Positions 32,901 to 47,900 are shown, counted from the stretch's first letter. The stretch: 64,000 bases of DNA from Phalacrocorax aristotelis (GCF_949628215.1 NC_134276.1:105996756-106060755), one strand, 5' to 3'. Notes: generated by a model not told the origin, from the letters alone. Made by a program: numbers and translations.

Positions 32901-35900
32901 TAAAATATAGTATCTCCCAGAAACTTCTGTAAAAGAAACACACACAATATTGATCTTGCCACCTGCAGGCTGCTCATCTTCCAAAATAGGCCAGAGTATC
33001 AAGGAGCAAAAGCCTTTATAGTTTTGGCAATGCCTGTCTAGCTTTCAGGAGAGAAATACTCACTGCTCAAACATACAGTCAATCTGCATTAACTGGCACC
33101 CTTGTCTCCAGTCTTAGCAAAAAAAGCTGAAGGGCATTTAAGAGCTACCGACACCTCTAACCACTCACCCTTTAGAGTCTGATTTCCCAGGTCTGTTCTG
33201 TAGAGAAACAAAAAGCTTCCAAGGGGCCAGACTGGTAGCCTTGGTGATCTCTCATAGGGGAAAAAATGTCCAGACTTGAAAGAAAAATTGAGGCAGGAGG
33301 GCATTCTTTGCCAGAAACATGTTACACACATACTGGCTATTTCGAAAAACATGCTGTGCAATCAGGAAGCCTGAGGTTCCTGACTTCAGGTTGAGTGGAT
33401 GGGTGGAGGCTTCCTGAATCTTAAGATTTGCTAAAGTTTCCTTTCTATTTTGTTTTTGTATCCTTTTAACAAAGAAAAACCATCATTCAAGCTCAGCTTG
33501 CTGTTGCTACTGACCTTATGACAGCTGGCTGGTCTCATGAGCTGGTCTATATTAGCTGACACAGAGACAGCTCAGCTGAAGCATTCTCAGCTGAACAAGT
33601 CATCTCCACCTTGAATGAGCTGCCACTTTCTTGCATGCCACATTTTTTGTCTCAGAGAAAGCTAGCATTGATGCTGTCCCAATAATCTTATTTGGAGAAA
33701 GGGAACAGAATGGAAGAAAGGGAGCACACACAGAACAGAGACAACGTAATAAAACCCTCCTTAGTTAGAGTTCCCCTCTACCGCTTTTTCCTATACTAAT
33801 GGAGTCAGTGAGAGGTATTTTCCAGTACAGGTCTACGTGATTTGCATTAAGTTCGGCCCACAGGATGCTGTGCATCAGCACAGGCTCTGCCAAGCCTGGA
33901 AGAATCTTCTGTGATTTTGAAGACGTCTAGGCAATGTTTAATTTGGATTTACATCTGGTCTGGAGGCTATCATTTGGTTATAGAATCACAGAATATCTCA
34001 AGTTGGAAGGGGCCCATAGGTATCATCGAGTCCAATTCCCTGGTCCTCGCAGGACTACCCAAACTAAACCATGTAATTAAGAGCGTTGTTCAGACATTCC
34101 TTGAACTGACAGGCTTGGTGCCCTGACCACTCCGCTGGGGAGCCTGTTCCAGTGACCAACCACCCTCCTCTACAGTGACAGGAGTTAGAGAAGAAAAAAA
34201 CAAATGCATTTCACATCGGCTGCATTCAGCTACATAGCTACTTCTATCAGTCCCTGCCATTCCCTTAGTGGTGCTACACAAAAAGAACTCAGCATGGCAT
34301 CTGACTGACGTTGGACTGATCTCACTATCATATAAATCACAAAAGAACAAAATGCAAGCCATATGTCATATAATGTTGAAGCTTGATTAGGTTCTGTCTT
34401 TTTATCTGAAGAGCTTCTCTCTCCTTTTGCCTGTCCTCAACTCTAAATGTGTTAAGTTTTTTTCCCCCAAAGGTGACAAGAATACTTGGCAGGAGCCCAG
34501 CTGACAGTGCTAGAGAGCTCCAAAATATTTTATTATTACCTCAAACAGATAAATACAGCCTAAAGCTCAAAATAGTTCTTTCAGTTCCCAAATTCCCATC
34601 TCTCTCCATTCCAACCAAATGCAAAAAGCAAACCAACCCACATAACCCACAAACCTCACATATACACTACAAGGATCCTTTTCTCATTTACCCAGCAAAC
34701 ACCAGGTTTTCCTCCTTGCCTCCTTAACTTCTCTAGCACATTACTAGAAGTCATATGTTATTTTACATATGAGATAAACAAATATGTAAACAGTCATTAT
34801 AGTTACTGACAATTAAAAATAGCCATTAAATTATAGTTACTGACAGTTAGCTGACCTAGAGTTACTCTCTCTCTAGTCCCTCACTGTCTTGCAAGATAAT
34901 GAATGCTTCTCTTTTCCCTCAGTTACCATCAGTTTGGGTGGAAGGAAACCAGGCAGAAGTGGCAGAGTGAGCTACAAGGACAGACAAACAAGTCATAGAA
35001 TCACAGAACAGGTGAGGTTGAAGAGGACCTCAGCAAGTGTCTACTCCAACCCACATCAAGTAAGAGAAAACAGGGACAAGACCAAGATTACACAGAGTCA
35101 GTGGAGAGTAGGAGCAGGACCCCTGAGGAAAGAGGAAGGCAATCTTAACAGCTACACAGCTTCAGTATGCATAGTTTGCATGTATTGTGTGTATATTAAA
35201 AATAACCACAGCAATGCCCATACTGTACCCTTAAACTCCTCTGCTTTTACGTTTTTGTTATCCGTTTCAATGGAAGTTCCAGACACTTTACAATCTGCAA
35301 GGGGACAGAAAAAAACAAGACAACTCAGCAATAAACACTTGTAATTTCATATGTGCTTCAGCAGCTACAAGCAATATTTTTGTGACCTCCTTAAACTGGA
35401 CAGATCAGATATTCTCTATTAGAGAGAGCACAGGATTAAGAGGTAGACCAGGGCTGGCCATGTGGGTGGCCTTGAACAATTCATCTTTTCTTCTCCATGC
35501 CCTGGCACCTGTAAAAAATAGTAATATTTCTTTTTTTACAATAGCATGATAGTATTTACATGGGAGAAGTTCTATATAAACAGTAGACATTGTTTTATAC
35601 TGGGGTAATGTCTCGGTCTGTTTCTAACTAGGGAGACTTTCATTAATCCATAAGTGTATTTTCCATTGTATTCTATTACAAGGCAGGCACATTTACTGAA
35701 GAATACCACACACTGCTTCTACAGGGTGAAAAAAAAAGTGTGCAGTAATTGGTAGTTACCTCAAATTCTTGTTGAAATGAGGAGGACGTTAGTCAACATT
35801 TCTATAGTTTTATAGCAAAGAGAGAAAAAAAAACCCCATACATTATTGGATATCTCTTTTGTCAGGAATACTGAAATTCCAGAGAGAACAAGTGAAATAA

Positions 35901-38900
35901 CCACTAGCCGTACATCAACCCCCACCCAGCTATCTCCTCCTCTGCACCTCTCTTAAGAGCTGCTCTCCTCTCAGGAAAGGACTCCACCGTGTTCCCTCAT
36001 GATTCAGAAGCATTCCTGCAAGGCCCAAGAGTCAGTCGCTGTTATTCCAATTACTCCATGGCAGGCTACAAGTCTACCAAGTGCTTAAGAACAGCTAAAT
36101 ACAGTTCTTTACACAGGTTTACATTAACTTCCTGCCTCCCCCACCCCCCAAAAGCATCTCAAATTCACTTGGGTTTAGGACTAGTTTTGAAGGCAGCATA
36201 GACACTCCTAATGCAGTTCATTTCCTCCATCTGCATCAGCCAACTGAACAATTGTTACAGAAGTTATAAACTGAGCCTCCCTTCCCATCAAAAATATTTA
36301 GAAACATGGCTTGTTTAAGAGCATAATGTTCTTCTGACTGACAGAAGCTAGTCTTGCTTTACTCCTTTTAGTGTAATCTTGCTGTTTACCTCTTTCATGC
36401 ACACAGACCACCTTTGTTCATGCCCACAGAATTAGCTTCCCTTTCCCCTGCCTAATGGGGGAAGAGTTGCACACACCCTAGTAGATGGATATCCAGTCTT
36501 GATCTGAAGACATGACAGATCAAAAATCTTTTGCTTATTGTTTTCTTCTGACAGTTGATTACTTCTGTTGAAGCATGCACCTCATTTCTTGCTTGTGAGA
36601 GTCCATTTGGGCTTTCAGCTACAGGCTCTCACAGCTCTGAGTTAGCATGTTGTCTTCTCTGTATGAAGGTACCACCATAGAACAGTTCCGGTTGGAAGGG
36701 ACCTTAAAGCCATCTAGCCCAACCCCCCTGCAATAAGCAGGAACATCTTCAGCTAGATCAGGTTGTTCAGAGACCAGTCCAGTCAGACCTTGAACGTTTC
36801 CAGGGATGGGGCATCTACCACCTCCCTGGGCAACCTGCGCCAGCATTTCACCACCCTCATCATAAAAAAATTTATTCCTTATATCTAGTCTAAAATCTAC
36901 CCTCTTTTAGTTTAAAACCATGACCCCTTCTCCTATTGCAACAGGCCCTACTAAAAAGTTTGTCCCCATCTTTCTTACAAGCCCCCTTTAAGTACTGAAA
37001 GGCCACAATAAGGTCTCCCTGGAACCTTCTCTTCTCCAGGCTGAACAACACCAACTCTCTCAGCCTTTCTTCATAGGAGGTGATCCATCCCTCTGACCAT
37101 CTTTATGGCCCTCCTCTGGACCCGCTCCAACAGGTCCATGTCCTTCCTGTGTTGAGGGCTCCAGAGCTTGGGGTCTCACCAGAGCAGAGTGGAAGGGCAG
37201 AATCACTGTGATCAACCTGCTGGCCATGCTTTTGATGCGGCCCAGGATACAATTGGCCTTCTGGGCTGCAAGCGCGTATTGTTGGTTCATGCCCAGCTTT
37301 TGATCCACCAGCACCCCTAAGTTCTTCTCTGCAGGGCTGCTCTCAGTCCCTTCACCCCCCAGCCTATATTGATATCAGGGGGTTGCCCTGAGCCAGGTGC
37401 AGGACCTTGCACTTGGCCTTGTTGAACCTCATGAGGTTCACACAGGCCCATCTCTCAAGTTTGTCCAGGTCCCTCTGGATGGTATCCCATCCTTCAGGTG
37501 TGAGTCAACCACACCACTCAGCTTGATGTCATCTGCAAACTTGTGCACTCACTCCCACTATGTCATTAATGAAGATATAAAACAGTACTGGTCCCATACA
37601 CCATCATCATTTTCTTCTCAATTAAAGATCATTCCTTTTTGTTCAAGTCTGGCACTACAGAGTGAATTCTCCATCCAGGCTGTTCCTACGGTCCTTTTTG
37701 TCCATAATTTTCTAGTTTTTTTTCAGCATCCTTTAAAATACAGATTGCAGTTCTATCAGTATCTATAACCGTTGCCTCTGTGAGTCATGTAGGAACAGTC
37801 AGAATAGGTATCTGAGTCCCCGGCACTGTAGCAAAACTTCAGTTACTCATTCACTGTATCCTGTTGTGGTGGGTTGACCTTGGCCAGCTGCCAGACACCC
37901 ACCCAGCTGCTCTCTTACTTCCCCTCCTTGGCATGACAGGGCAGAAAATAAAATTTAAAAGCTCATGGATCAAAAGAAAGGGAAATCACTTAGCAGTTAC
38001 CACCACAGGCAAAGCAGACTCAACCCAGGGAAAATTACATTTATTGCCAATTAAAAACAGAGTAAGTGCAGAGGTTGTGGGGAATAAGGGTTGTGGTCAA
38101 TCCATAACAGTTTCTCTCTGCCGCTCCTTCCTCTGCACACTTTTTCCCTGCTCCAGCGTGTGTCCTCTCCATGGGCCACAGCTACTGTCAAGAACCTGCT
38201 CCAGTGTGGATCCTCCATGTACTTCAGCTTTCTTCAAAACATATCCACTTGCTCCAGCGTGGTCCTCCATGGGCTGCAGGGCAACACATGCTCCACTGTG
38301 GTTTCTCTGGGGGCTGCAGGGCACCCTCCCCCTCTCCACTCTGGGCTTGCAGGGCTGTTTCTCACACTTTTCCCCTCACCCCTGGCTGCTGGGCAGCGTT
38401 TTGCCCTTCATTACACAGAGGGGCTCAGCCGTGCCCTGTGGCCAGAACCAGCCGTGCCCTGCAACCCCTGCCAAACCCTGGGCACCGGCACCCCATACCC
38501 CTGTATTAATCTGAGTTTCTGCTTTCTAGGTATCTTACCATCCTTCCAAATGTAGGTTCAATATTTCTTATCTCTAAGAGAATACAGTTTCACACCAGGC
38601 AACATAAAGTGAATTTTCCTATGCGCACATTAACAAAAGATCCAAATTTGTGTGCAGCTATCCTGTCCTTAATATGTTTTAATTTTATAGTCACGTTTGT
38701 GTTACCTCAAAATAGTTACAGCAGAAGATTATAATATGAAAATAAGTGAAGACAATTCCAGGAGTGCCATTTATGTACCCTTTGAATACTGACATAGCAA
38801 AAAAATATTTGCATTAAAAATGGCACTTGGAGATTTTTCCACCCCATCAAGAAAGGAAACTTTCCCATTAGAATTCATAAGAATAAATTTTTAAAAACCC

Positions 38901-41900
38901 CAAATTACCCCACTCTGTTGAAACTAGAGGAGGGAACCACTTCTCCAGCATCTCCCAAAGTAACCCTTACTCCTGCATGTCTACACAGAGCCCATCTTTC
39001 TATTTTTGTCCAGGCTTGGTCTAGAATAAATCCTGTAGTCATTAAATAGTCTTCCTTTTAACCTACTAAGTCTTATTTAGATTTATGGAAAAAATTACCT
39101 TTTGACTTTTACCCAAATGATGTTTCTAGAACAATACACCCTGCCCCCCCCCCCCCCCCCCCCCAGCCAATAGATAATAAATCATGTTTGTCTACTGAAG
39201 TAACATCTTCCTTCATGTGTTCATGAGGAGGAGGAACATTTAGTTCTGAGGATCTGACAGCAGTTAACACTTGCTAACACTTAGGTAGGAAGCATATCTA
39301 GGGCTCCAGTGTGCAGGTAAAGTAATTTAGAAATTATTGGCACATCAACCTTCTCTGTCTGGACACAGAACAGCTCAAAAACATGTAACTCACTACTGTA
39401 TTGCATTCACTGTTTCACGGACCTGGAAGTTTCTCTTCTCCTCTTCAATTACAGATGTCACACAGCTCACTATCATGGTCTAAGTATTCATAAGCTAAAA
39501 GCCATAATAAGAAAACAGGTTTTATGACTTCTGGGGCAGGATCACGGTACTTACTTCTCACTGTGGAAGTTATCATGAAATTACTTTGCATACTTCATAT
39601 TGGGAGCTTGCAATTGCACAAAATCTCCATATTTCCCCTTGCATCAAGGGACTTATAGAACACATGAAGACCTTATTATACAATGCAATAAGTACAAAAT
39701 ACATCAGAAAGAAAGCAAGAAGTTCAACATACAGACAGCCCTCTTCCTCACACACACACAAACCACATATATACATGATCTTCCTCAAGAAGCAGCAGAG
39801 TCTGAACAGTAACTTAAGGTGATGCAGAGATAGCTGACCAAATGAAAACCATTATATATTCTGATCAAGCAGAAAGACAGGAGAGCTCTTTAAAGCTAGA
39901 GCATCTCTTCCTTAAAATGTCCATTTAGACACACCTCTGCCAATTATTCAGAATCCAAGATTTAAGCTTTGGATTTTAATTCACCATATAAAAAGCAATA
40001 GTGAAAAGGTGACATATTATTGTACCAGTAAACTTTTGCTCATCAAGTGCTTTTATACAGACTGAAAAAAATCTGAAAAAATCTTATATGTCAGTACCTT
40101 CATTTGTTCAGAAGTAAATCCCAAAAATACACACTTTCCGTTTGATAATCACTCACACAGCTGCAAACTGATACTACTAGCTGGAGGAGTCATTAAGGAA
40201 AAGTGTATTAGTCAAACCAAATCAAAGGAAACAGTGTACATGAGAACAGAATCAAAACAAAGTTATAAGTACAAGAGAAAAAGCAGCCTTGTGGTATTTG
40301 TTTTGCCAAGTTCTAACTAGCAGGTGGTCTAGAACAAAGCTTAACAAAGGATTTCAGAGGATAGTGTAAGTTTACGAAATCTGATGTCCTAAGAATAAAG
40401 CCATAATGAAGCCCGTCCTCTTACTGAAATCCCTGAAAGAGAATAGGAAACTAGACATCTGTTTGGTGTTAGCATCCTTCAGACAAGTGACCACCTCAGG
40501 ATAAACCATTGGCGACACGCTTTGATGCTGATGCAGATTTCTCAGCTGTGTAACTACCTACCACGAGGTATTAAAACAATAATACCTAGAGTTTTGCCAC
40601 AGTCACATCATTTAAACACTCACATCTGTTTTGGCTCTCCTGTTGCCATACTTTTTCCTAAAAGAAGTAGTCCAGAGATTACATTGTCCATAAATGGGGA
40701 GGGGGGAGGAGAAGCTATCTACCTTTGGACAAAATTAGTTGTGAATCACTTAAAAATAATAATAATAAAAAAGCCACTAACTCCCATTCTTCTTAGTAGT
40801 CTAAGATGCAGCTGCTACAACCAAAAGGCTACCAGCCGTGCTCACAGTGGTGTTGGCAGGCCAGACTACCTTACTTCCAACAGTAAACAACAGACAGCCA
40901 GGGCTCAGATCCACCACTCTTCGCAGCCTCCTTGCTGTCTGCAGTCAGTGTTTAAGTAGCCTTCACCTTCCATCAGTTCTGCTTGTGAATGCTAACCTCC
41001 AGCAAACATGCTGGGGAGAGATCAGGAGTATTCACAGCCTCTTCAGGGGTCTCCTGTGTTAGGTTAAGGACTCTGGCCATCTCTGAAATTGGCAATTTAG
41101 GTACCAAAACATAGCCTGAAATAACTGGAGTAAACCCAGCTTCATTAAGTAAACGTAAGATAAACATGGCATTAAGACTTCAAAATTTGGACAAGGACTA
41201 GAAGAAATTGGGGGGGTGGGGAGGGGAAGGAAGAAGCAGCTCAACTTCAGTCTTTCAGTTATCTTGGGTTATAAAATTTCTTCAATCTTAAAGAATAATA
41301 ATAGAACAGGATTTACTTTGGGCAGAGTTTATCCAATTCACAAGAAGACCAACCCTGCCTATCTTCAGCCACAGAAAACAAATAAGGGAGTAGTCTCAAG
41401 GAAGGGGTCTGCGGGGAATAATAAAACCATCTAAGCCCAGATGCGGAGAACAAGTTTGCATTTTAATAGGTGTGGTGTAACTGCATAAAAGGATGATAAT
41501 GAAAGAGATGGCACATTTTCTGGCTGACCAGCTAAAAGGATATAAAACACAAAAAGGAACTTAAAGAGCTTCTCAGCCACCCCTTCACTTACATGGTAGC
41601 TGGTGTGTTTTGGAAACCGCTAGATTTAAACACAGTAACTTTTAGTCATCCAGATCCCAGAGCTGCTACAACTCAGACCTGGTGGTAACACATACAGCTC
41701 GAGAGTAGTTTAACATGCTGTGAAATACTTGGCAAGGTTTTCTACACTCATATTGGCTAATTAGGACCTAGACCTTGCAGATGTTTTTAATCAAGGAAGA
41801 AAAACCTAGGGATCCTACACTATGTACACATGTGCTATCCCTACATCAGTGGCAAATGAGAAGTTTTTCTAGCAGCTGGAAGAAATTGCTTTTAACAAAT

Positions 41901-44900
41901 AAGTTAAGTTTTTAGTTCTTACAACTATCAGGAACACTGTTCATCAAATACAAGCTGATGCAGTGCCGGGTTCCTTAGCACTACAGAGAAGTTGTTCTAG
42001 TGGATCTGTGCTGGTAGTGTTTTCAAGCATCAGGAAAAAAATGGCTATTTATTTTCACTGCTTAGTCAGTACTAGAAATGCAGTATCTTGGTCTTGACTC
42101 TTGGGAATGAAAGAGATACAGCAGAAGCAGCAGGCTTTTAGATACTCAGAAGGTTCCAAGAATAGGGGGGTGCAGGGAATAAAAGCTCACTGGCAGAGTG
42201 ACACAGCTTAACTTGTATGTTGTAGGCAGTCCCTCTTCCACAAGGAGAATTATTAATAACCTCATGAAAAGCCTTGTAATGAACCACAGTTTGTGCGCAG
42301 AGATACCTGCTAGCTTTTCCTCCCCTCCGTTTGTACAAGCCCACTCCTCACAGATTTTTTTTTTTTTTTAAATTAATGGAAAATGGACTAGGTTTTTCGA
42401 ACAAGGGAAGAGCAGGGGTGGGGGAAAGAAAACAGCTAAATCCAGTATTTAGTTTGGCTTCTCTTTTGGAAGAGCAGCTATTACAAAATTGAAATTCCAT
42501 CTCTACAGCTAAGTATCTGACAGACACAAAATTGACCTTCCCCCCACCCGTAGCAAAACAAAAAAAGTTTCCCCAAAACCCAAAGGCATTTTCCCCCCCT
42601 CCAGCCGAGGCTCAGAGCCATGCACAGTGGAATAATCCTCCACTCCGTTTGCTCTTCTGAGCAGAGATATCTATGCATTTCAAACTGATAACAAGGTCAG
42701 CATCCAGATGGTGTCTTGCTGCGAAGTCAGCAAATACTCTCTTCACTTTTTTTTTTTAATTAAAAGATCTCAAATTAAAAGAAGAAGTCAAAATTTAAAA
42801 AAAAAAAATCAAAAATTGTCTACAGCTACTCAAGTAAGACAAAGCTGTCAAGTTTTAAGGTATCCTGCCTGTATGACCTCTACTGCAACAGAGCAAGGTG
42901 TCACCCTAAAGCATACTTTAGGGTGGTTCCTCCAAACAGAAAAACCTGACAAGTAGTAGGTTGGGGTTTTTTGGGGTTGGGTTTTTTTTGAGGGGTGGAG
43001 GGGTGGGGGGTAGGGGTGGGATCAAAAAACTCTAATATAGAAAAAGCACTATTTTATTAAGATGTAGCATAAAAATAAAAACAATCCTTCCCACTCATCT
43101 GTTACAGAAAGTAGGTTTTAATGAGCTTCAGTAGCTCTGCCTTCATAATGGAATCATATGAGAAACAACGCAGTACTGCATTTTCATCCAGCCAGGAGTT
43201 ATTTAAAAAGGGGGAAGAGCTTTGCCAGAAAGTGACCAAGAGCAGGATTTCTACCTGTATTAGATGACCTGAGTAGCTCTCAGTCTTACAGGGGAAAGTA
43301 GTATCTTGTGTTAAATGCCTCGCCTACAGAGCAGACTAGCAAAAGGTTTTCATTCATAATGCCAACCTAAAAATTAGTTAATCCTCAGCAGTGTGCATAC
43401 GGTTTACTGCAATCCGGAAGGCTAGCACTTTCAGATTGTGAAAGCGATGGTGTCTTTCTGCTTAATTTGAAAGTTAAGAATAAAAAAAAAATCTTGAAAG
43501 TAAAAGTAATAAGAGGCTGAAGTTTTCTGAGCCAGTTACCTAAAGCTATCAGTGGTAGTCCTAAGAGTTTAAGATCATGTTAATGATTCATTTCAGAGCA
43601 GAGCCCCAAGGACAGTTGGCCCTGGAAAACACAAACTGGAAGTGCTTGTAGAGGAGAAAGTAGGAAATAAAAATCAGGTGGCACGGGACAAGAATGGAAG
43701 AGATTATTTAGGTCAGCCTCTCTGAAGAAACTGAACACCAAAGCACAGCAATTCCAGATAAACTAAACATCCTCCTATGTGCTTTCAGCAGTCCCAGCAC
43801 TGAAAGATTACTGCATTAGTTTGTACTGGAAATTCTGGGAAACAATAAATTTAATTAATTCTTATATAATTAATAGTCAAAACGTAAAATTCAATTCCCT
43901 TCAAAGTTTGTTGGGGATTTTTTGCCTCCTCTTTGTCTACTCACACAGAAGAGAGGAACCATTTGAATCCACAGCTTGCAAAGGTTCAATGCAGCATGGA
44001 GTTTATTCCGACAGAGACAATCCAGAAAGTATATGCTCTTTACCAAATAAATATTTATAGCTCACGCTTTTACAAGACTCAGAACTCCACTGCTCTTCTT
44101 GTCTCCATAGCAATTCAAAGGGAGCTTCTGAAAACGGGGGATGGGGTTTTAAACTAGTCAGGCTCTAACAAAAAAAGCCTATTTTCCAGCCCTCTCCCGG
44201 TCCTGCTCAACATTGGTTTCCACAGCAACTCAGCAGTGGCTCAAAGACAGATTGTAAAGGCACCACAATCCTATAGCTGCTTCAGCTATTGCTTACTTTC
44301 AGATGCATCAGAATGCTGATGACTTGTGCCTAGTACCATCATGTTTCAAAAGACCATGAGAATAGGCCATGGGGGTAGAAGCCCTTTGCAACTGCCATCA
44401 CGCCCACCTCATCACACGCTACAGCGGTGATCTGAAGAAACAGATATCTAGCTGCATAAACCCTATGTAAGAATTCAGCAAAACACTTGCCTGGGCAAAT
44501 ACCTAGAGAACTTGTAGTAGAATGATTATTAAATTTTCAAAACAAAGCTAGGTACCCAGTACAAACTCGCTTGTTCCTCTGCAGTCAATAGTACTAGACT
44601 GATTTACATCAACCGTAAAAAATCAGCCCTGGAACACAAGAGAGTGAGGAAACTAGAAGAAACAAACAACCTCCCCAAAAACCCACACAACCGTCGTGGC
44701 CCACAATTCGAGATAAAGCTCTCTGAAGCCTCCTACAACGTTTAAGTGGAATTGCCAAGCAACTTGAAAAGGATAAACACTTTCAAGAAGTCACGTCATT
44801 TGTATAGCTACAAATACACACGTTATTTATCTAAAAAAGCCTGAAAACAAATTTAGTTTACTTTCCAACTGTGCCAACCAGCATTCGTTACAATTCCAGT

Positions 44901-47900
44901 AAACACCATATGAAACCGGAGTCCCTGCTCATTCACTGTAGGATCATATTTCCAGATGCGAGGAAGAACAAGATGCTATAATTTTAAATCGTTGTAAGTA
45001 AATACATTGTTACAGTGAAGGGACATCTCTTCCCATAGTTAGTTGTATTTAAGCTGGAACCAAATTTCCTCACCCTCAGTACCTTCAAGTTTATAGCATT
45101 TTTTCCCCCAGTAGGTTTTCTCAACCCCTTTTTGATTAAAAAGCGCTTTCACTGCAGAGGATAAAGTATGTAAGAGAATATATTAAGTTCTGGCTTCTAA
45201 AGGTATAGGAGTAGCTATCTAACCAGAGTTGTGCATTGCAAATGGATCCTAAGTAGCATGTAGAATAGCTAATTTGACCAACTATACCCATATATCTCAT
45301 TTTCAGCAAAGTGTAATAATCAAAGCCAAATCAGCATTGTCACCTTATGTCCCCCACTGAAGGGGATGCTACATCTGAAATACATTATTTAAAAAAAGTT
45401 CTCTCTGAAGCAAATATTGACCTAGAATATACTGCTATACTAATATGTAATGGGTGTAAGAATAACTTCTTGTGGTGAGTTTTTTTAAAAAAGGGCCTTA
45501 TGCAGGCTTTCTCCCATGCAATTTTTGCTGAATTTGGGACATAGCGTAACTTCAGTCTAGCTATCATGTCCATTAAAAAAAGTCAGTGTCTTCCAAAAAA
45601 CAGTAGGATGCTCTCTAAATGCAAGTACTCAGCAAGAGCCTTGTGCAATGCTTTGTGAATTCAGGATTTCCGAGGAGATGTTTCCAATAACTGAGGGTGG
45701 CGGCAGTGTTTTCACTTAAATCAAGAATTTTAGAACTCCATCCTATTAGTGATAAACAGCATTGAACTTAGCTTTTTAACTTTTTTGCCCAGACTACAGA
45801 GCAGATTCTTTGCTAATATGAGCTGGGAACATATGACCACTTCTCTCCTGGCCAAAAGAATTTGGTGAACCCTTCCTAATAATCCGAGTCCAGTTGCCGA
45901 ATTAGCTCATCCCATTTTCATTCACACATGATCTCTTACACTGCCAAGTTTGCTCAACAGTCTCTTCCTGCCAGAAGCAGCTCACAGTCATGTTTGATGA
46001 CTATTAATTTCAATCAATGTTTTAGTTTACAGTACAAATGCATATCTATCCTTAATTCTACAGGCCTTCAACAGATAATTTAGTTCTTTAATACCAAATT
46101 TTATAGAAGCACCTTCTGGCACTTTTGAACACAACTGAAGCCACTCTTCAATTAAGGCTGATATGTATCAAGAGGAGCTAGAACAAAGAGAAGATGTTTT
46201 GCACGCTTAAAAGAGAAGGGTGATTAGAAGAAATCCTCCGGAAGGTAGAGCTAGGAACAATAGGTCACAGTATAATAGGTGCCAAGTTTTCCTTAAAGAG
46301 GAGGAAGATGATTTAAACAAAACAAAACACAAAACACCAACAAAAAAATCCACTAGAGTCTTCATCACATTAAAAGCGACACAAGCACAACAACATATGG
46401 GTATCCAGATTAGAAAGCATTAAAAGAACAACACTGGAAAGTTACACAGGAAACAGGAATAAACATAACAGAGTAACTCTGTGTTTGCTTTATTTATTTT
46501 TAAAATCAAGCATAAATATTAAGTTGGTGATCATCACAGCTTTTCAACAGAGGAGATGTTAGGAGCCACATCCTTGAGAATATTTGGGTAAGGTTCACTA
46601 ATGAAACACACTGCTGCGTTGCATCAGAAGAAGGGAAAGCTCAGTATGTGAGCTAACATTCACAATTCACTGGTTTGCTGCTTCATGTAATAGGATTTGA
46701 TGATCTTGTCTGCAGGTACTTAAAATAAGAAAGTACCAGCTGTTTCACTCTCACAAAAACAAAACAAAAAAGACGCCAGCAATTCTGTAATGCTGTAAAA
46801 CTACAACAACAAAAAAAATAATCCAGGAGACAGAATGATTTGTATGGAAGACAAATAATCTTGTCAAAATTAAATAGACAATCTAGTCACAGTTCAGAGA
46901 CAGAAGTAGTACCAGGAACATGTAGAGCTGGAAAACTTTTAATGTACATATATTTTTAAAACCATTAGTGTTTTTTTTGTTTTGGTCGGTTTTTAAAGAA
47001 TAAACCATATCTGATTAAGGATTCAGCCCCCTGGGCCACTACCTTTCCAAGCACAACTTAGTGCTTAAAAGTCTGGTGATTAAAAGTGGCTGTATCTGGA
47101 ATACTCAACAGTGCACATATGATACAGTATCATCAAAAAATCACATTACATTTCTAGGACACTTGTTAGGGTCAATAAATAACATATTTTTTGAAACCCT
47201 CACTCCCAGGTAGGTATATATGCTGCTTTAAACTACTGTTTTGCCATCTGCTTTGCCTACTTCTGCCCATATTCACTGTATAACCAACTGCTCACGAGTT
47301 ATTGCTCTAGAAACTTGTGTGACATTGTTACTGCTTAAACGGAAGCTTCCTTTAGAAATAAGACTAAATAATACTATTTTGAAGGTGCTTGTCCTACTTC
47401 AACTCAGGTCAATAATATCAGTTTAAGGATCTCTTTTGAGACATGTGACAAGAACAGGCCAAGGACTATGCTGGCAAACAGATTATACAGGCAGACACAT
47501 ATCAGCATAAGCACTGTGACCACATGGAACCCAAACACAAAATAAGGTGTTCAGAATTCAGTTCTAAACTCACAGAACAATATATTTTAGTAAGAAGAGG
47601 ATCTGGGCATGTTTACTTATTTATTCCCAGTGTTGTTGCAGGGCTGAGCTTCTTGCTATGAGCCTGGACAGTACAGAGCTAGCATCAGCAGAGCTGTGAG
47701 TGGTCAAGAAATCAAGGGATCCGGATGGCTTGTTGAATAATGGATTGCTACCAGCATTTCTATTCTAGAAGAGGAACTCATCACCAACTAAGTAAAAGTT
47801 CAACAGTTCTGATGAAAGCGTCTGTTATGGGTTATGTTTACGCGTGCCAGGTATTGTTTTAGGGTAGATAAGGAACAGGTTCCTTACAAGAAATAAAAAT

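Larger units (their letters stand above)
30825..35228 (-). other. JAM2 intron 2
   Basis: A 4.4-kb intron containing an unidentified GC-rich segment (31430-32330) and two CR1 tails (near 33980-34160 and 34996-35065). The rest is AT-rich with no recognisable feature. Confidence 0.8.
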
